Counted from the stretch's first letter, positions 42,435 through 51,511 are shown. The stretch is DNA of 64,000 bases from CAIKMD01 sp035552195 (GCA_035552195.1 DASZLU010000011.1:1-64000), one strand, 5' to 3'. Program-made: numbers and translations. The notes: generated by a model from the letters alone, not told the origin.

Positions 42435-43352
42435 TCATCCCAGCCTGATACGCGGATCGAGATAGGCGTTGATCAGGTCCGACAGCAAGGTCAGGAAGAT
42501 GTAGCAGAAGGACACGAAGACAACGATCGACTGCACCACCGGGAAATCGGTCCGGAGGATCGATTGGAAGGCAAGGAAACCAATCCCGTTCAGGGCGAAG
42601 ACGGATTCGACGATCACCGACCCCCCCAAGAGGAAGCCGAGGGAAACAGCGGTCAGCGATACAACCGGAAGCATCGCATTGCGCAAAGCGTGCTTGAACA
42701 GCACCGAGCGGGTCGGCAGGCCTTTGGCGCGGGCCGTACGGATGTAGTCGCTGTCGAGCGCATCGAGCATGCCGGTTCGGGTGAGGCGCATGATCGCTGG
42801 CATCACCGAGGTGCCGAGGGTGATCGTCGGCATGATGAAATTCGAGAAATGATCGGTGCCCGAGATCGGCAGCCAGCGCAGGCTGACGCCGAACACGATA
42901 ATAAGGATAAGCCCGAACCAGAAACTCGGCATGCCTTGGCCGAGGACGGCGAGACCGAGCGATGCCCGGTCGATCCAGCTATTCGGCCGCGTCGCCGCGA
43001 CCACGCCTAAGGGGATCGCGATCAGCAGGGCGAAGATCAGCGACATGATCGAGAGCTGCGCCGTGACCCCGATGCGCTGGCCGATGAGGAAGGTCACTGG
43101 CTCGTTGGTGAACAGCGAGCGGCCGAGATCGCCGTGCAGCGCTTTCCATACCCAGTCGAAATATTGCATATAGAGCGGCCGGTCGAGACCGTAGAGATGG
43201 GCCGTTTGGGCGATCTGCTCCTGGGTCGCAGTATCGCCGGCCAAAGCCGAGGCGAGATCGCCCGACAACCGCAGCAGCGTGAAGCCGATGATCGACACGG
43301 TGATCGCGACCAACAGCGCGATCATTGCTCGATGGATGAGGAACCGCGACAT
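42435..43352 (-). CDS. Peptide/nickel-type ABC transporter permease (DppB type)
   Basis: 305 residues with six helices; the N-terminal LIHRAMIALLVAITVSIIGF and the EAA loop YIRTARAKGLPTRSVLFKHA are typical for DppB. First gene of the minus-strand importer operon, divergent from two binding-protein genes across a 246-bp region that must hold both promoters. Confidence 0.94.
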   Translation of the reverse strand: MSRFLIHRAMIALLVAITVSIIGFTLLRLSGDLASALAGDTATQEQIAQTAHLYGLDRPLYMQYFDWVWKALHGDLGRSLFTNEPVTFLIGQRIGVTAQLSIMSLIFALLIAIPLGVVAATRPNSWIDRASLGLAVLGQGMPSFWFGLILIIVFGVSLRWLPISGTDHFSNFIMPTITLGTSVMPAIMRLTRTGMLDALDSDYIRTARAKGLPTRSVLFKHALRNAMLPVVSLTAVSLGFLLGGSVIVESVFALNGIGFLAFQSILRTDFPVVQSIVVFVSFCYIFLTLLSDLINAYLDPRIRLG

Positions 43353-43598
43353 CGCAGTCTTCTCTCGCGTCCAAACTCCCTGTCGACCGCCGACGCGCTT
43401 GGGTTTTTCTTCGCACGCGGCGAACGAAGCCTAGCACTGGCACCAGCGTATTGAAACGGGCTTGTTTGTCGGCCATCCCACAGCGGATGCAGTGGGCGCG
43501 GCCCTGCCGCAGCGCCGCGCGCTCCCACCCCGACGCGCTTGCGGTTGTGCGGATTCTGGCAGACACTCGCAGAAAAAGTATCGCGAGGGGAGGAGACC

Positions 43599-45137
43599 GT
43601 GCAAAAGCTTTGGACGGGGATTCTTGGGCTAGCGGCGCTTCTGGCGCTCGGCATAACGCCGGCTGCGGCCGGCAAACCCGACGATACGCTGCGCATCGCG
43701 GTGGTCGATTGGTGGAGCACCCTCGACCCCTATCAATTCCCGCTCGATGAAGCCGGCGTCTTCTATCGCGGTGTCTATGAGACGCTCGTCCGCTATGACG
43801 AGCGCGAGCATAAGATACTGCCGCGTCTCGCCAAAGCATGGCGCCAGGTCGACGACAAGACGGTCGAATTCACGCTGCGCGACGATGTGAAATTCCACAA
43901 CGGCGATCGTTTCGATGCCGATGACGTGGTGGACACTATTCGCTTCCTCATCGACCCCAACACGCAGATTCGGTTCAAGGACGTCTTCCTGTGGATCGAT
44001 AAGATCGAGAAGGTCGATCCGTATAAAGTACGGATCACGGCCAAGGAGCCATTCGCGGGCGAACTCATGGCTTTCGCCTATCGGTTTTATATCTATGACT
44101 CGAAAGTGCTGAACAAGCTCGAGAACAAGGCCGATTACGGTCGCCTGGGCGCGATCGCGACGGGCCCCTACAAGGTCGTTTCGCTCGACCAGCAGAAAAT
44201 GGTGCTGACGCGTTTCGACGATTATTACGACAAAGACCGGCCCGGCACGGCGCCGATCAAGAATATCGTCGTCATGCCGATCCCGGATCGCCAGACGCAG
44301 ATCGCCCAGTTCATGACCGGCAATATCGATCTCATTCGCAACGCGACCGCCGATCTCGCGCGCGAACTGGCGAAGGACCCCGATAGCCGCGTGACGCCGA
44401 TGCATAACGGCTTGCTGATGTACCTGACCCTCGATGCTGCCGGCCGCTCCGACAATAAGGTCATGATGGATCAAAAAGTGCGCAAGGCGGTGATGGAGGC
44501 GATCGATCGCCAAGAGCTGACAAAAACCGTGATCCCGGGCGGCCAGATCGCCGCGCTCCTTGACGGAATCTGCGTCCCGGCCGATATCGGTTGCGCCTCC
44601 TCGACGAAACCGCCCGCCTACAATCCTGAGGACGCGAAGAAGCTCTTGGCCGAAGCGGGCTACAAAGACGGCTTCGATCTCGAATTCGACGTGCACGAGC
44701 CGCTGGCCGAAATCGGCGAGGCGATGGCCGGCATGCTGCGTAAGGTCGGCATCCGGGCGACGATGCGGACGTTGCCGCTGGCGCTCTACGTGCGCATGCG
44801 CGGCGAGGGCAAGCTGACCGCGTTTCTGGGCTTCTACCCCACCAATGCCCAGCCGGATATGGACAACATCCTCGACCTCTTCTTCGACGGCAATCGCGAC
44901 TATTGGGCCGCCGACCCTATTATCAAAGCGGCGCAGAAGACGGGCGCGATCGAGGGCGATCTCGAGAAGCGCGGCGATATCTACAAGCGGGCGATCGATG
45001 AGGTGAATAACAAGAATTTCATCCTGCCGGTCGCCGATCTGCCGATGGTCTTCGTTCACACCAAGGACGTCATGGTCAAAGAGAACCCGATCACGCCGAT
45101 CAACACCGAGGTCGACGATTTCTATTGGGCGCCCTAG
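43599..45137 (+). CDS. Family 5 extracellular solute-binding protein, copy 1
   Basis: 512 residues from GTG with GGGGAGGAG 4-5 nt upstream; the longer frame to 43539 lacks a ribosome site and spoils the signal peptide. Signal peptide about 1-24 (GITPAAAGK). SBP_bac_5 signatures: LRIAVVDWWSTLDPYQFPLD, LAKAWRQVDDKTVEFTLRDD, VKFHNGDRFDADDVV. Divergent from the cognate permease/ATPase operon. Nearly the same as the next gene in layout and wording, including the GTG start, so the pair comes from tandem duplication. Confidence 0.94.
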   Translation: MQKLWTGILGLAALLALGITPAAAGKPDDTLRIAVVDWWSTLDPYQFPLDEAGVFYRGVYETLVRYDEREHKILPRLAKAWRQVDDKTVEFTLRDDVKFHNGDRFDADDVVDTIRFLIDPNTQIRFKDVFLWIDKIEKVDPYKVRITAKEPFAGELMAFAYRFYIYDSKVLNKLENKADYGRLGAIATGPYKVVSLDQQKMVLTRFDDYYDKDRPGTAPIKNIVVMPIPDRQTQIAQFMTGNIDLIRNATADLARELAKDPDSRVTPMHNGLLMYLTLDAAGRSDNKVMMDQKVRKAVMEAIDRQELTKTVIPGGQIAALLDGICVPADIGCASSTKPPAYNPEDAKKLLAEAGYKDGFDLEFDVHEPLAEIGEAMAGMLRKVGIRATMRTLPLALYVRMRGEGKLTAFLGFYPTNAQPDMDNILDLFFDGNRDYWAADPIIKAAQKTGAIEGDLEKRGDIYKRAIDEVNNKNFILPVADLPMVFVHTKDVMVKENPITPINTEVDDFYWAP

Positions 45138-45244
45138 CGGCCGAGCGTGGGCGCGGGTGTCGGCATTTCCCACCCCAATCCGCTTGCGATCCGATCCGTT
45201 CTAGCCGACACTTGCCGCAAAAGCTTTGCGGGGGGAGGCATACG

Positions 45245-46786
45245 GTGCAGAAGATTTGGGCGGGAATCCTCGGCCTGGTGGCGGTCTTGGCGATCGGCGT
45301 CGCACCGGCCGCGGCGAACAGGGCGAACGATACTTTGACCGTCGCGGTCCACGATTGGTGGAGTACGCTCGATCCTTATCAATTCCCGCTGGATGAAGCG
45401 AATATCTTCTACACCATCGTCTACGAGACGCTGATCGGTTACGACGAGCGCGAGCACAAGATCATTCCGCGGCTCGCCAAGGCGTGGCGCCAGGTCGACG
45501 ACAAGACGGTCGAGTTCGATCTGCGCGACAACGTGAAATTCCACAACGGCGATAAATTCGACGCCGACGACGTCGTCGGGACGATCAATTATCTGCTCGA
45601 TCCGAAAGTGCCGCTTCGCTTCAAAAGCGTCTATGACTGGATAGACAAGGTCGAGAAGACCGGTCCTTACAGCGTACGCATCACCGCCAAGAAGCCGTTC
45701 GCGGTCGAACTGCTCACCTTCGCTTATCGCTTCTATATCCTCGATTCGAAGGTGCTTGCGAAGCTCGATAATAAAGCCGATTACGGCCGGACGGGCGACG
45801 CGATCGCGACCGGGCCTTACAAGATGGTCTCGATCGACCAGCAAAAGATGGTGCTGGTGAAAAACGACGATTATTACGCCAAAGACGGGCCGTACAGCGC
45901 GCACATCAAGAATATCGTCGTCCGGCCGATCCCCGATCCGCAGACTCAGATCGCCGAATTCATGACCGGCAACGTCGATCTCATCCGCAACGCCTCGGCC
46001 GATACCGCGCGCCAACTCGCGCAGGCGCCGAACACGGTCGTGAGCCCGATGCATAACGGCTTGCTGATGTATATCACCCTCGACGCCGCCGGCCGCTCCG
46101 ACAACAAGATGATGACGGATCAGCGCGTCCGCAAAGCCTTCATGGAAGCGATCGATCGCAAAGAACTCGCCAAGACGATCATCCCGGGCGGCGAGATTGC
46201 GGAGCTCCTCAACGGCATCTGCATACCGAGCAATATCGGCTGCGTCTCCTCGACCAAGCCGCCGGATTTCAATCCGGAAGATGCAAAAAAACTCCTGGCC
46301 GAGGCCGGCTATAAAGACGGGGTCGATCTCGAGCTCGACGTGCACGAGCCGCTGGCCGAGATCGGCCAGGCCATCGCCGGCATGCTGCGCAAAGTCGGCA
46401 TCCGCGCCAGCGTGCGGCCGCTGCCGCTGACGCTCTATGTCCGCTTGCGCGGCGACGGCAAGATGACGTCATTCCTCGGCTTCTATCCGACGACGGCACA
46501 GCCCGACATGGACAACATCCTCGACTTCTTCGTCAACGGCAATCGCGGCTATATCGGCGACGATCCGGTCGTTAAAGGGGCGATGGAAAAAGGCGCCGTC
46601 GAATTCGATGCGAAGAAACGCGACGCGATCTACGAGAAGGCGATCGACCACATCAACGAGCGGAACCTTATCTACCCGGTCGCCGATTTGCCGATGCAGT
46701 TCGTCCACACGAAAGAAGTCGCGGTGAAAGAGAACCGGGTCTCGCCGATTCAAACGACGGTCGTCGATTTCTACTGGGCGCAGTAG
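45245..46786 (+). CDS. Family 5 extracellular solute-binding protein, copy 2
   Basis: 513 residues from GTG after GGGGGGAGG. Signal peptide about 1-24 (GVAPAAANR). Same signatures as copy 1 (VKFHNGDKFDADDVV, MHNGLLMYITLDAAGRSDNK), with differences clustered in ligand-lobe regions, so the two may bind different ligands for one transporter. The last residues, VVDFYWAQ, match copy 1's EVDDFYWAP. Confidence 0.94.
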   Translation: MQKIWAGILGLVAVLAIGVAPAAANRANDTLTVAVHDWWSTLDPYQFPLDEANIFYTIVYETLIGYDEREHKIIPRLAKAWRQVDDKTVEFDLRDNVKFHNGDKFDADDVVGTINYLLDPKVPLRFKSVYDWIDKVEKTGPYSVRITAKKPFAVELLTFAYRFYILDSKVLAKLDNKADYGRTGDAIATGPYKMVSIDQQKMVLVKNDDYYAKDGPYSAHIKNIVVRPIPDPQTQIAEFMTGNVDLIRNASADTARQLAQAPNTVVSPMHNGLLMYITLDAAGRSDNKMMTDQRVRKAFMEAIDRKELAKTIIPGGEIAELLNGICIPSNIGCVSSTKPPDFNPEDAKKLLAEAGYKDGVDLELDVHEPLAEIGQAIAGMLRKVGIRASVRPLPLTLYVRLRGDGKMTSFLGFYPTTAQPDMDNILDFFVNGNRGYIGDDPVVKGAMEKGAVEFDAKKRDAIYEKAIDHINERNLIYPVADLPMQFVHTKEVAVKENRVSPIQTTVVDFYWAQ

Positions 46787-46835
46787 GGATCAACAGCGGC
46801 GCTGTCGAAATTCGTCGCAGCAATGACGAGGGGGT

Positions 46836-47695
46836 TTATAACCTGGCGCCGGGCGCCCGATCGACCACGGCCCTGCCGATGCGGCGAAAGGCCAGCACGA
46901 TCGCATCGGCCATGTTCGCTTTCGACACGACGCTCAGCTCGACGCCGAGATGGACGATGGTTTGGGCGATCTGCGGACGGATACCGCTGACGATGCAGTC
47001 GGCGCCATTAGGCGAGCCGCCGAAATCGCCTTCAACAGATGCTGCGCGACCAGCGTATCAACCGTCGGCACGCCGGTGATGTCGATGATGGCGATCTCCG
47101 CGCCGGTGTTAACGATGGTCTGCAGCAGATTTTCCATCATCACTTGCGTACGATTGCTGTCGAGCGTGCCGATCAGCGGCAGGGCGAGCACGCCCGGCCA
47201 CAACGTCACGACCGGCGTCGACAGCTCGAGCTGCTCATCGCCCTGGCGCAGGATTACTTCCTCGCGGCTCGTCTGAAAGATCTCCGTCGTATAGAGGCCG
47301 AGCTTGTCGAGCAGCAGCGTCGCGGTCCAAACCTCGCGCGCGAGCGATGGAGCATCCTTGAGCTCGCGGCCGAGCAGATCGAAGAGCGGCGCTTTGAGCG
47401 AGAAGACGAACGTCGCCGTTTGCACTTGACTCGCACCGCGCAAAGCGCGCGCACGCGAGAATTCTTCGAGGACGAGACGCGTCTCGCTCCAGGACGGCGT
47501 TGTGATATCCTCCAACTGTGCGACGCCCGCAATGCACAGGGAATCGAGAAAGCACGTGGAGTAATCGCGCAATTCGGCTTGATCCTCGACGCTTCCCCTA
47601 TTGGCGGCGCGTTGTTGCTCGAGCCAGGCCGCGAGCAGCGTTTCCCGATGTGCCGCGATCAATCTCGGAAGAAAGACCTCGTCGACGGACATCAT
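46836..47695 (-). pseudogene. RsbR/STAS-domain protein interrupted by a single-base frameshift
   Basis: The intact frame runs 47695-46934: an N-terminal helical RsbRD-like sensor domain (about 1-150) and the first part of a STAS domain (LWPGVLALPLIGTLDSNR, then IIDITGVPTVDTLVAQHL with the phosphorylatable Thr). At about 47003-47006 homology jumps frame: the missing continuation GADCIVSGIRPQIAQTIVHL and then VSKANMADAIVLAFRRIG is present in another frame and ends in TAA at 46836. One G is missing (ATGGCGCC where ATGGGCGCC is expected). Without it the STAS domain is truncated and ends in an unrelated tail. RsbR proteins are stressosome co-antagonists or, in proteobacteria, partners in light, oxygen or stress signalling. 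Sequencing error is possible. Confidence 0.75.
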
Positions 47696-47856
47696 TCGTT
47701 CCCTGCGTTTGGATGCTGTTCGAGTAGGCTCGCGCGCGTCTCCAATTCCAGAGCGAGGAACCGCAAATTCTCCGCGATCGCTTCGCTCACGAAATGCGCT
47801 GCTTGCCGGTGTCGGGCCGCTTCTTTACGCAGCTCCCGAGGATCGTTAGCCGGCAC
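47692..47856 (-). CDS. Small hypothetical protein coupled to the RsbR-like gene
   Basis: 54 residues from GTG (PANDPRELRKEAARHRQAAH), predicted wholly helical with His-containing first half and LRFLALELETRASLLEQ later. The start overlaps the end of the preceding small gene by 11 bp, and its TGA overlaps the RsbR ATG (ATGA). Codon use and coupling on both sides support it. Function unknown; perhaps a helical regulator of the STAS protein. Confidence 0.6.
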   Translation of the reverse strand: MPANDPRELRKEAARHRQAAHFVSEAIAENLRFLALELETRASLLEQHPNAGNE

Positions 47857-48013
47857 GGGACGATCTTTCTAAAGTGTCCGCGTCTTTCCCGATCAACTCA
47901 CGCCAACGATGTGCGATGTCGAGGAGAAGGGCTTTTGAGCGCGGATCGCTGGCTTTGAGCGCCAGCTGTTCGGCATGCTCGGCTTGCTGCAAGCACTCTT
48001 TCGCTGTTCGCAT
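47846..48013 (-). CDS. Small hypothetical helical protein
   Basis: 55 residues, MRTAKECLQQAEHAEQLALK followed by a SDPRSKALLLDIAHRWRELI segment. The pattern ECxxxAExxExLAxxAxDPxxxxxLLxIAxxWRxL is widespread in small proteins of Bradyrhizobium-like bacteria whose role is unknown. GGGAT stands a few bases before the ATG. First of three overlapping genes ending with the RsbR-like gene. Confidence 0.7.
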   Translation of the reverse strand: MRTAKECLQQAEHAEQLALKASDPRSKALLLDIAHRWRELIGKDADTLERSSRAG

Positions 48014-48329
48014 GGATATCCCGCACGTTTCGAGCGGGAGTATATTGCCCCATCCGATTATCGTTTTAGTGGGGACTTGCGACTCTCAGCCGTAGGCGCT
48101 CGGTATCGATGCCAACGATGAAAATACGGTACACCCGCGAGCCTGACTTCGCAATGAGAGCTGCCGACCGGCGCGTTTGCGACGGTTTTTCTTGCAACCG
48201 AGGGGCATTGCGCCCAAGCTGCCCCTGCTGTCCCACGACAATAAAATTGCTATGAATACTTTCTGAGACGAAGGAATGTTGGCTTCTCGACATTCTTCCG
48301 CGTCATCGAGATTGAGGAATCGTGAGTCA
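48014..48329. other. Divergent intergenic region, 316 bp
   Basis: Between the small-gene/RsbR operon and the response regulator. A short inverted repeat TCCCGC-N9-GCGGGA lies at about 48019-48039 just upstream of the minus-strand start and might be an operator. No EcfG, CtrA or other consensus promoter is evident; no gene supported. Confidence 0.4.
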
Positions 48330-48722
48330 ATGCCGGCCGCTTCTTCTTCCGACACCGTTCGAATCCTTCTCGTCGATGACGACGAAGCTTTTCGCTATGC
48401 TCTTGCCAAGAGCCTCCGTGAGAAAACATTCGATGTCGTCGAGGCGAGCAGTTTTCGCGACACTTTGCCTGCGCTGGAAAACGGCGAACGGTTCGACTTT
48501 TTCGTCACCGATCTCTTCGTGCCCGAGGTCCACGGTTTTGCGTTGGCGCGGATGGCGCGGATGAAGCATCCGAATATTCATTGCATCTACATTACGGCGC
48601 ACGACGTGCCGACCGACGAAGCTATCGGGCCGATCTTGAAGAAGCCCTTCGATACTTCGGTGCTCATCGAGACGATCGAGAAGCTGCACGGCGCTCCGCG
48701 CGCGTCGGGAGACGCAAGCTGA
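48330..48722 (+). CDS. Single-domain response regulator
   Basis: 130 residues from ATG (MPAASSSDTVRILLVDDDEA). Receiver domain only: Asp16-18 acidic cluster, phospho-acceptor Asp61 in FFVTDLFVPEVHG, Thr in CIYITAHD, and Lys in ILKKPFD. CheY/Spo0F-like without output domain. Diverges from the RsbR-like operon, so both may belong to one stress-signalling unit; this is inference from position. Weak GAGG about 14 nt upstream. Confidence 0.88.
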   Translation: MPAASSSDTVRILLVDDDEAFRYALAKSLREKTFDVVEASSFRDTLPALENGERFDFFVTDLFVPEVHGFALARMARMKHPNIHCIYITAHDVPTDEAIGPILKKPFDTSVLIETIEKLHGAPRASGDAS

Positions 48723-48747
48723 GGGAGTCTCTGGAAGCCGAGAGCGG

Positions 48748-50346
48748 CTACCAGGCTCCCCTGACCTTGTCGATCAGCGCGAGCGCATCCGCCGGCGGCT
48801 CGTCCGCGCGCCACGCGACATGACCGTCGGGCCGGACCAGCACGAGGCGGCGAACGTAAAGCGCAGCGATCTTCTCGTCGGGTAGATCGACAACGGTGAG
48901 AGGCACGCGGCGCGTCTCGGCCGCGGCGGCGATGCTCGCGCCGGACGGCGGAGCGGCGCCGAGGCGCAGCAGCACAAAGCCTTTGCCGAAAAGATCGAGC
49001 GTCGAGCGGCCATCCGCAAGCCACGCATGCGGCGCGCGCGTGCCGGGCCGAGCAGAGGGAACGAATTGCTTGGTCTCAACCGGGATCGCGGGACTACCGT
49101 CGCTGACCACAATCGGCGAGGGGGCATAGCAATAGCCGAGGCGGAGATTCTCGGTGAACATCGGCATGTTGGCGTGGTTGGTGGCGTAGAACACCTCGGC
49201 CCAGCGCTCGCGCAGCGCATCGCCTTCGGGCGTTTCCTTGTCGATCGCCGGGCCGCAAGGCAGCGAGGAAAGCAACTCGAACTCGCCAGTGCAGGCCCGC
49301 ACATTGTTGAGCGCGACAGGCTGGCGCTCGATCTCGTAGCTGTCGAGCAGGTGCGCGCCGCCCCAGCCTTGCAGTACGGCAGTAAGCTTCCAGCCGATAT
49401 CGAGCGCGTCCTGCAGGCCCGTATGGAGGCCGAGCCCGCCGGTCGGTGAGTTCTGATGCGCGGCGTCGCCGGCGATGAAGACGCGTTGGCCGTCGCGATA
49501 GCGGGTGGCAACGCGCTCGCGCCGTTCCCAATGCATGACCGAGATCACCTCATAGGCGAAGTCGCGGCCGGCGAGTCGGCGCATGTAATCCGGCGTGTCG
49601 TAGCCCTCGATCGATTTCAGCACCGAGAGGCGCCACGTCTCATTGCCGTCGATGCCGATGATCTCGCCCCACGTCCCCTCGGTATCGGTGAAGCGGAAGA
49701 AGCGCGCCCAGCCCTTGTCGTGAATCTCCATCAGCTCGCGCGAGCGGAAATAGATATTCGTGCTCGTCGCAAAGACGCCGACGCCTTCGTAATCGAGCTT
49801 GAGCTGGGTCGCGACCGCGCCGTCGGCACCGTCGCAGCCGACGAGATAGTCGGCTTCGATAATCTCGCTTTTCCCGGTTTTGCGGTCGGTCACCGTGGCG
49901 CGCACGCCGTCCGCATCCTGTTCGAACGCGTCGAGGCTGGTCATGTGGCGCAAGGTCACCGACGGCAATTCGCGCACGCGCGCCAAGAGGATCGGGTCGT
50001 AGAAGATCTGGGCGCAGCCGCAATCGGGCTCCGGCGTGTGCGGCGGGTGCTTGTCGACATAAGGCGGGATGCGCACGCGGGTCAGAGTCGGCCCCGTCAT
50101 GCTGGTGCAGTATTCGAAATCGTTCGGCCGTGTCTGCGGCCAGCCGTTGCGCTTCACTGTCTCGGCGATGCCCCAGCGGCGGTTCAATTCCATGCTGCGG
50201 ACGGAAAGCCCGCTCATCTTCGGCACGCTGAGCGCGCCGTCGCGCCGCTCGACCAATGTGCAAGGGATGCCCGCGAGCCCAAGCTCGACGGCAAGCGCGA
50301 GCCCGACCGGGCCGCCGCCCGCGATCAACACCGGAATTTTGGTCAT
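48748..50346 (-). CDS. FAD-dependent aromatic-ring monooxygenase (PHBH/MhpA family)
   Basis: 532 residues. FAD-binding VLIAGGGPVGLALAVELGLAG (GGGPVG at 10-15), the mid-sequence DG motif VGCDGADGAVATQLKL, and the second FAD motif GDAAHQNSPTGGLGLHTGLQDA define class A flavoprotein hydroxylases acting with NAD(P)H on phenolic rings. A C-terminal thioredoxin-like extension (about 440-530) is as in MhpA and PheA. Last gene of a minus-strand operon with the Rieske oxygenase and binding protein; start is 10 bp after the latter's stop. Likely hydroxylates an aromatic acid or phenol for ring cleavage by the LigB-like enzyme nearby. Confidence 0.92.
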   Translation of the reverse strand: MTKIPVLIAGGGPVGLALAVELGLAGIPCTLVERRDGALSVPKMSGLSVRSMELNRRWGIAETVKRNGWPQTRPNDFEYCTSMTGPTLTRVRIPPYVDKHPPHTPEPDCGCAQIFYDPILLARVRELPSVTLRHMTSLDAFEQDADGVRATVTDRKTGKSEIIEADYLVGCDGADGAVATQLKLDYEGVGVFATSTNIYFRSRELMEIHDKGWARFFRFTDTEGTWGEIIGIDGNETWRLSVLKSIEGYDTPDYMRRLAGRDFAYEVISVMHWERRERVATRYRDGQRVFIAGDAAHQNSPTGGLGLHTGLQDALDIGWKLTAVLQGWGGAHLLDSYEIERQPVALNNVRACTGEFELLSSLPCGPAIDKETPEGDALRERWAEVFYATNHANMPMFTENLRLGYCYAPSPIVVSDGSPAIPVETKQFVPSARPGTRAPHAWLADGRSTLDLFGKGFVLLRLGAAPPSGASIAAAAETRRVPLTVVDLPDEKIAALYVRRLVLVRPDGHVAWRADEPPADALALIDKVRGAW

Positions 50347-50356
50347 GGAGGACTCG

Positions 50357-51511
50357 CTATTGCAAATAATCGTGCAGCAGCGCGACGACGTGCTGCTCGT
50401 AAGGCTCGAGCTCTTCCGCCTGGGTGCAGGTGTATTCGCTCATAAGTCTGGCATCGATGGCTTCGGCCGGATCGCCTTGCGGCACGTCGACCCGTTGGCT
50501 GTTGAGTTTTACCGCCTGCATCAGCATGGTTTGCGTCGCTTTCGACAAGAGCCAGTTGACGAAGAGCTTCGATGCATTCGGGTGCGGTGCCTTTTGCACA
50601 TATTCGATCGCGCCGACGCCCGGGCTCCAAAGATGGATGCCCTCGACCTTGACGAAATCGGCGAGCGAGGCACCGCGCGCGGCGTAATCGACGAAGGTTG
50701 CGCTCGGCAGGCCGAAGGCGACCGGATAGCGGCCGGAAGAGAGCCAGTCCATCATCTGCCGGGGTTCGCCGGTGACGACTGGCTTTTGCGCCATCAGCTT
50801 CTTGATCGGCTCGTCGCCGAACAGTTTGTCCATCACGACGAGGACGTTGAGTGAGGCGCCGCCGCGCGGATCGGCCATCGATATCTTGCCGGCCCATTGC
50901 GGCGCATCGAGGGTCAGCATCGTCGGCGCCGCGGTGCCGTTGAGCTTGGCCATGTTGTAATAGACGCTCTGGCTTTCATAAGCGACGAAAGCCGGGAAGA
51001 ATTGCTTTTCCTTGTCGAGGAACAGCCCGTTGAAGCCCGCGCCCCAATTCTTCTCGTCGGTGATCTCGGGCAGGATGAAGAGCGGCTTCACCGGCACGAG
51101 CTCGCCCTTGTTCTTCATGTCGTAAGAGGGGGCGTCGATGCCGCCGATACGCAAATCCCAAAGATATTGCCCGGCCTCATGCTCCTTGATGATGCGCGGC
51201 CAGAAATCGCGGCTCGCCACGGGTGTCATCTCGGTCTTGATGTCGGGATAGGCTTCCTGGAATTTCGCCAACGCATCGCGCCAGGCGCGGCCCGACGGAA
51301 CGGAGAGGACAAGCGCGCCTTCCTTCTTCGCCGCGGCGACAGTCGCGTCCCAATCCGATTTCCAATCGGCGCGGGCGGGAGGAGACACCGATAGAATTAC
51401 CAACGTCATTGCGAGCGCAGCGAAGCAATCCAGAAGCCTCGCATGTCGCCCTGGATTGCTTCGTCGCTGCGTTTCTCGCAATGACGAAGGAAAACAAATA
51501 CGCACCATCAT
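50357..51511 (-). CDS. Iron/thiamine-type (family 1/6) ABC substrate-binding protein with repeat-derived signal peptide
   Basis: 384 residues. The ATG shares one base with the Rieske gene stop (TGATG), so translation is coupled. The mature part (DWKSDWDATVAAAKKEGALVL, PDIKTEMTPVASRDFWPRII) resembles AfuA/FutA-type ferric or organic-anion binding proteins. The N-terminal signal region (about 1-49) is largely encoded by a palindromic repeat at 51404-51486, giving RHARLLDCFAALAMTLVILS before the PPARA-D cleavage site. Probably works with the fused permease at 52855-54657; no ATPase is in the window. Confidence 0.85.
   Translation of the reverse strand: MMVRICFPSSLRETQRRSNPGRHARLLDCFAALAMTLVILSVSPPARADWKSDWDATVAAAKKEGALVLSVPSGRAWRDALAKFQEAYPDIKTEMTPVASRDFWPRIIKEHEAGQYLWDLRIGGIDAPSYDMKNKGELVPVKPLFILPEITDEKNWGAGFNGLFLDKEKQFFPAFVAYESQSVYYNMAKLNGTAAPTMLTLDAPQWAGKISMADPRGGASLNVLVVMDKLFGDEPIKKLMAQKPVVTGEPRQMMDWLSSGRYPVAFGLPSATFVDYAARGASLADFVKVEGIHLWSPGVGAIEYVQKAPHPNASKLFVNWLLSKATQTMLMQAVKLNSQRVDVPQGDPAEAIDARLMSEYTCTQAEELEPYEQHVVALLHDYLQ
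51404..51486. repeat. Palindromic repeat (copy 2), inside a coding region
   Basis: Arms CGTCATTGCGAG...GAAGCAATCCAG and CTGGATTGCTTCG...TCTCGCAATGACG form a long imperfect hairpin, the same element as 12168-12249. Here it lies within codons of the binding-protein signal peptide (minus strand) and supplies the DCFAALAMT stretch. Confidence 0.88.

Larger units (their letters stand above)
43500..46786 (+). repeat. Tandem duplication containing both binding-protein genes and their leaders
   Basis: Two units of about 1.6 kb. Similarity extends upstream of the genes: TCCCACCCC, CGCTTGCG, a CCGTTCTAGCCGACACTTGC / CGGATTCTGGCAGACACTCG segment and the purine-rich ribosome site are shared in order, at about 43521-43600 and 45167-45246. 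So promoter-proximal sequence was copied with the gene. Confidence 0.8.

Noticed and set aside
43629..46345. Long minus-strand frames antisense to the two family-5 binding proteins
   Set aside because: They parallel each other only because the underlying genes are duplicated; composition is that of shadow frames.
46810..46832. CAGCAATGACGAGG as a third copy of the palindromic repeat
   Set aside because: Only one partial arm is present without a complement; at best a remnant.
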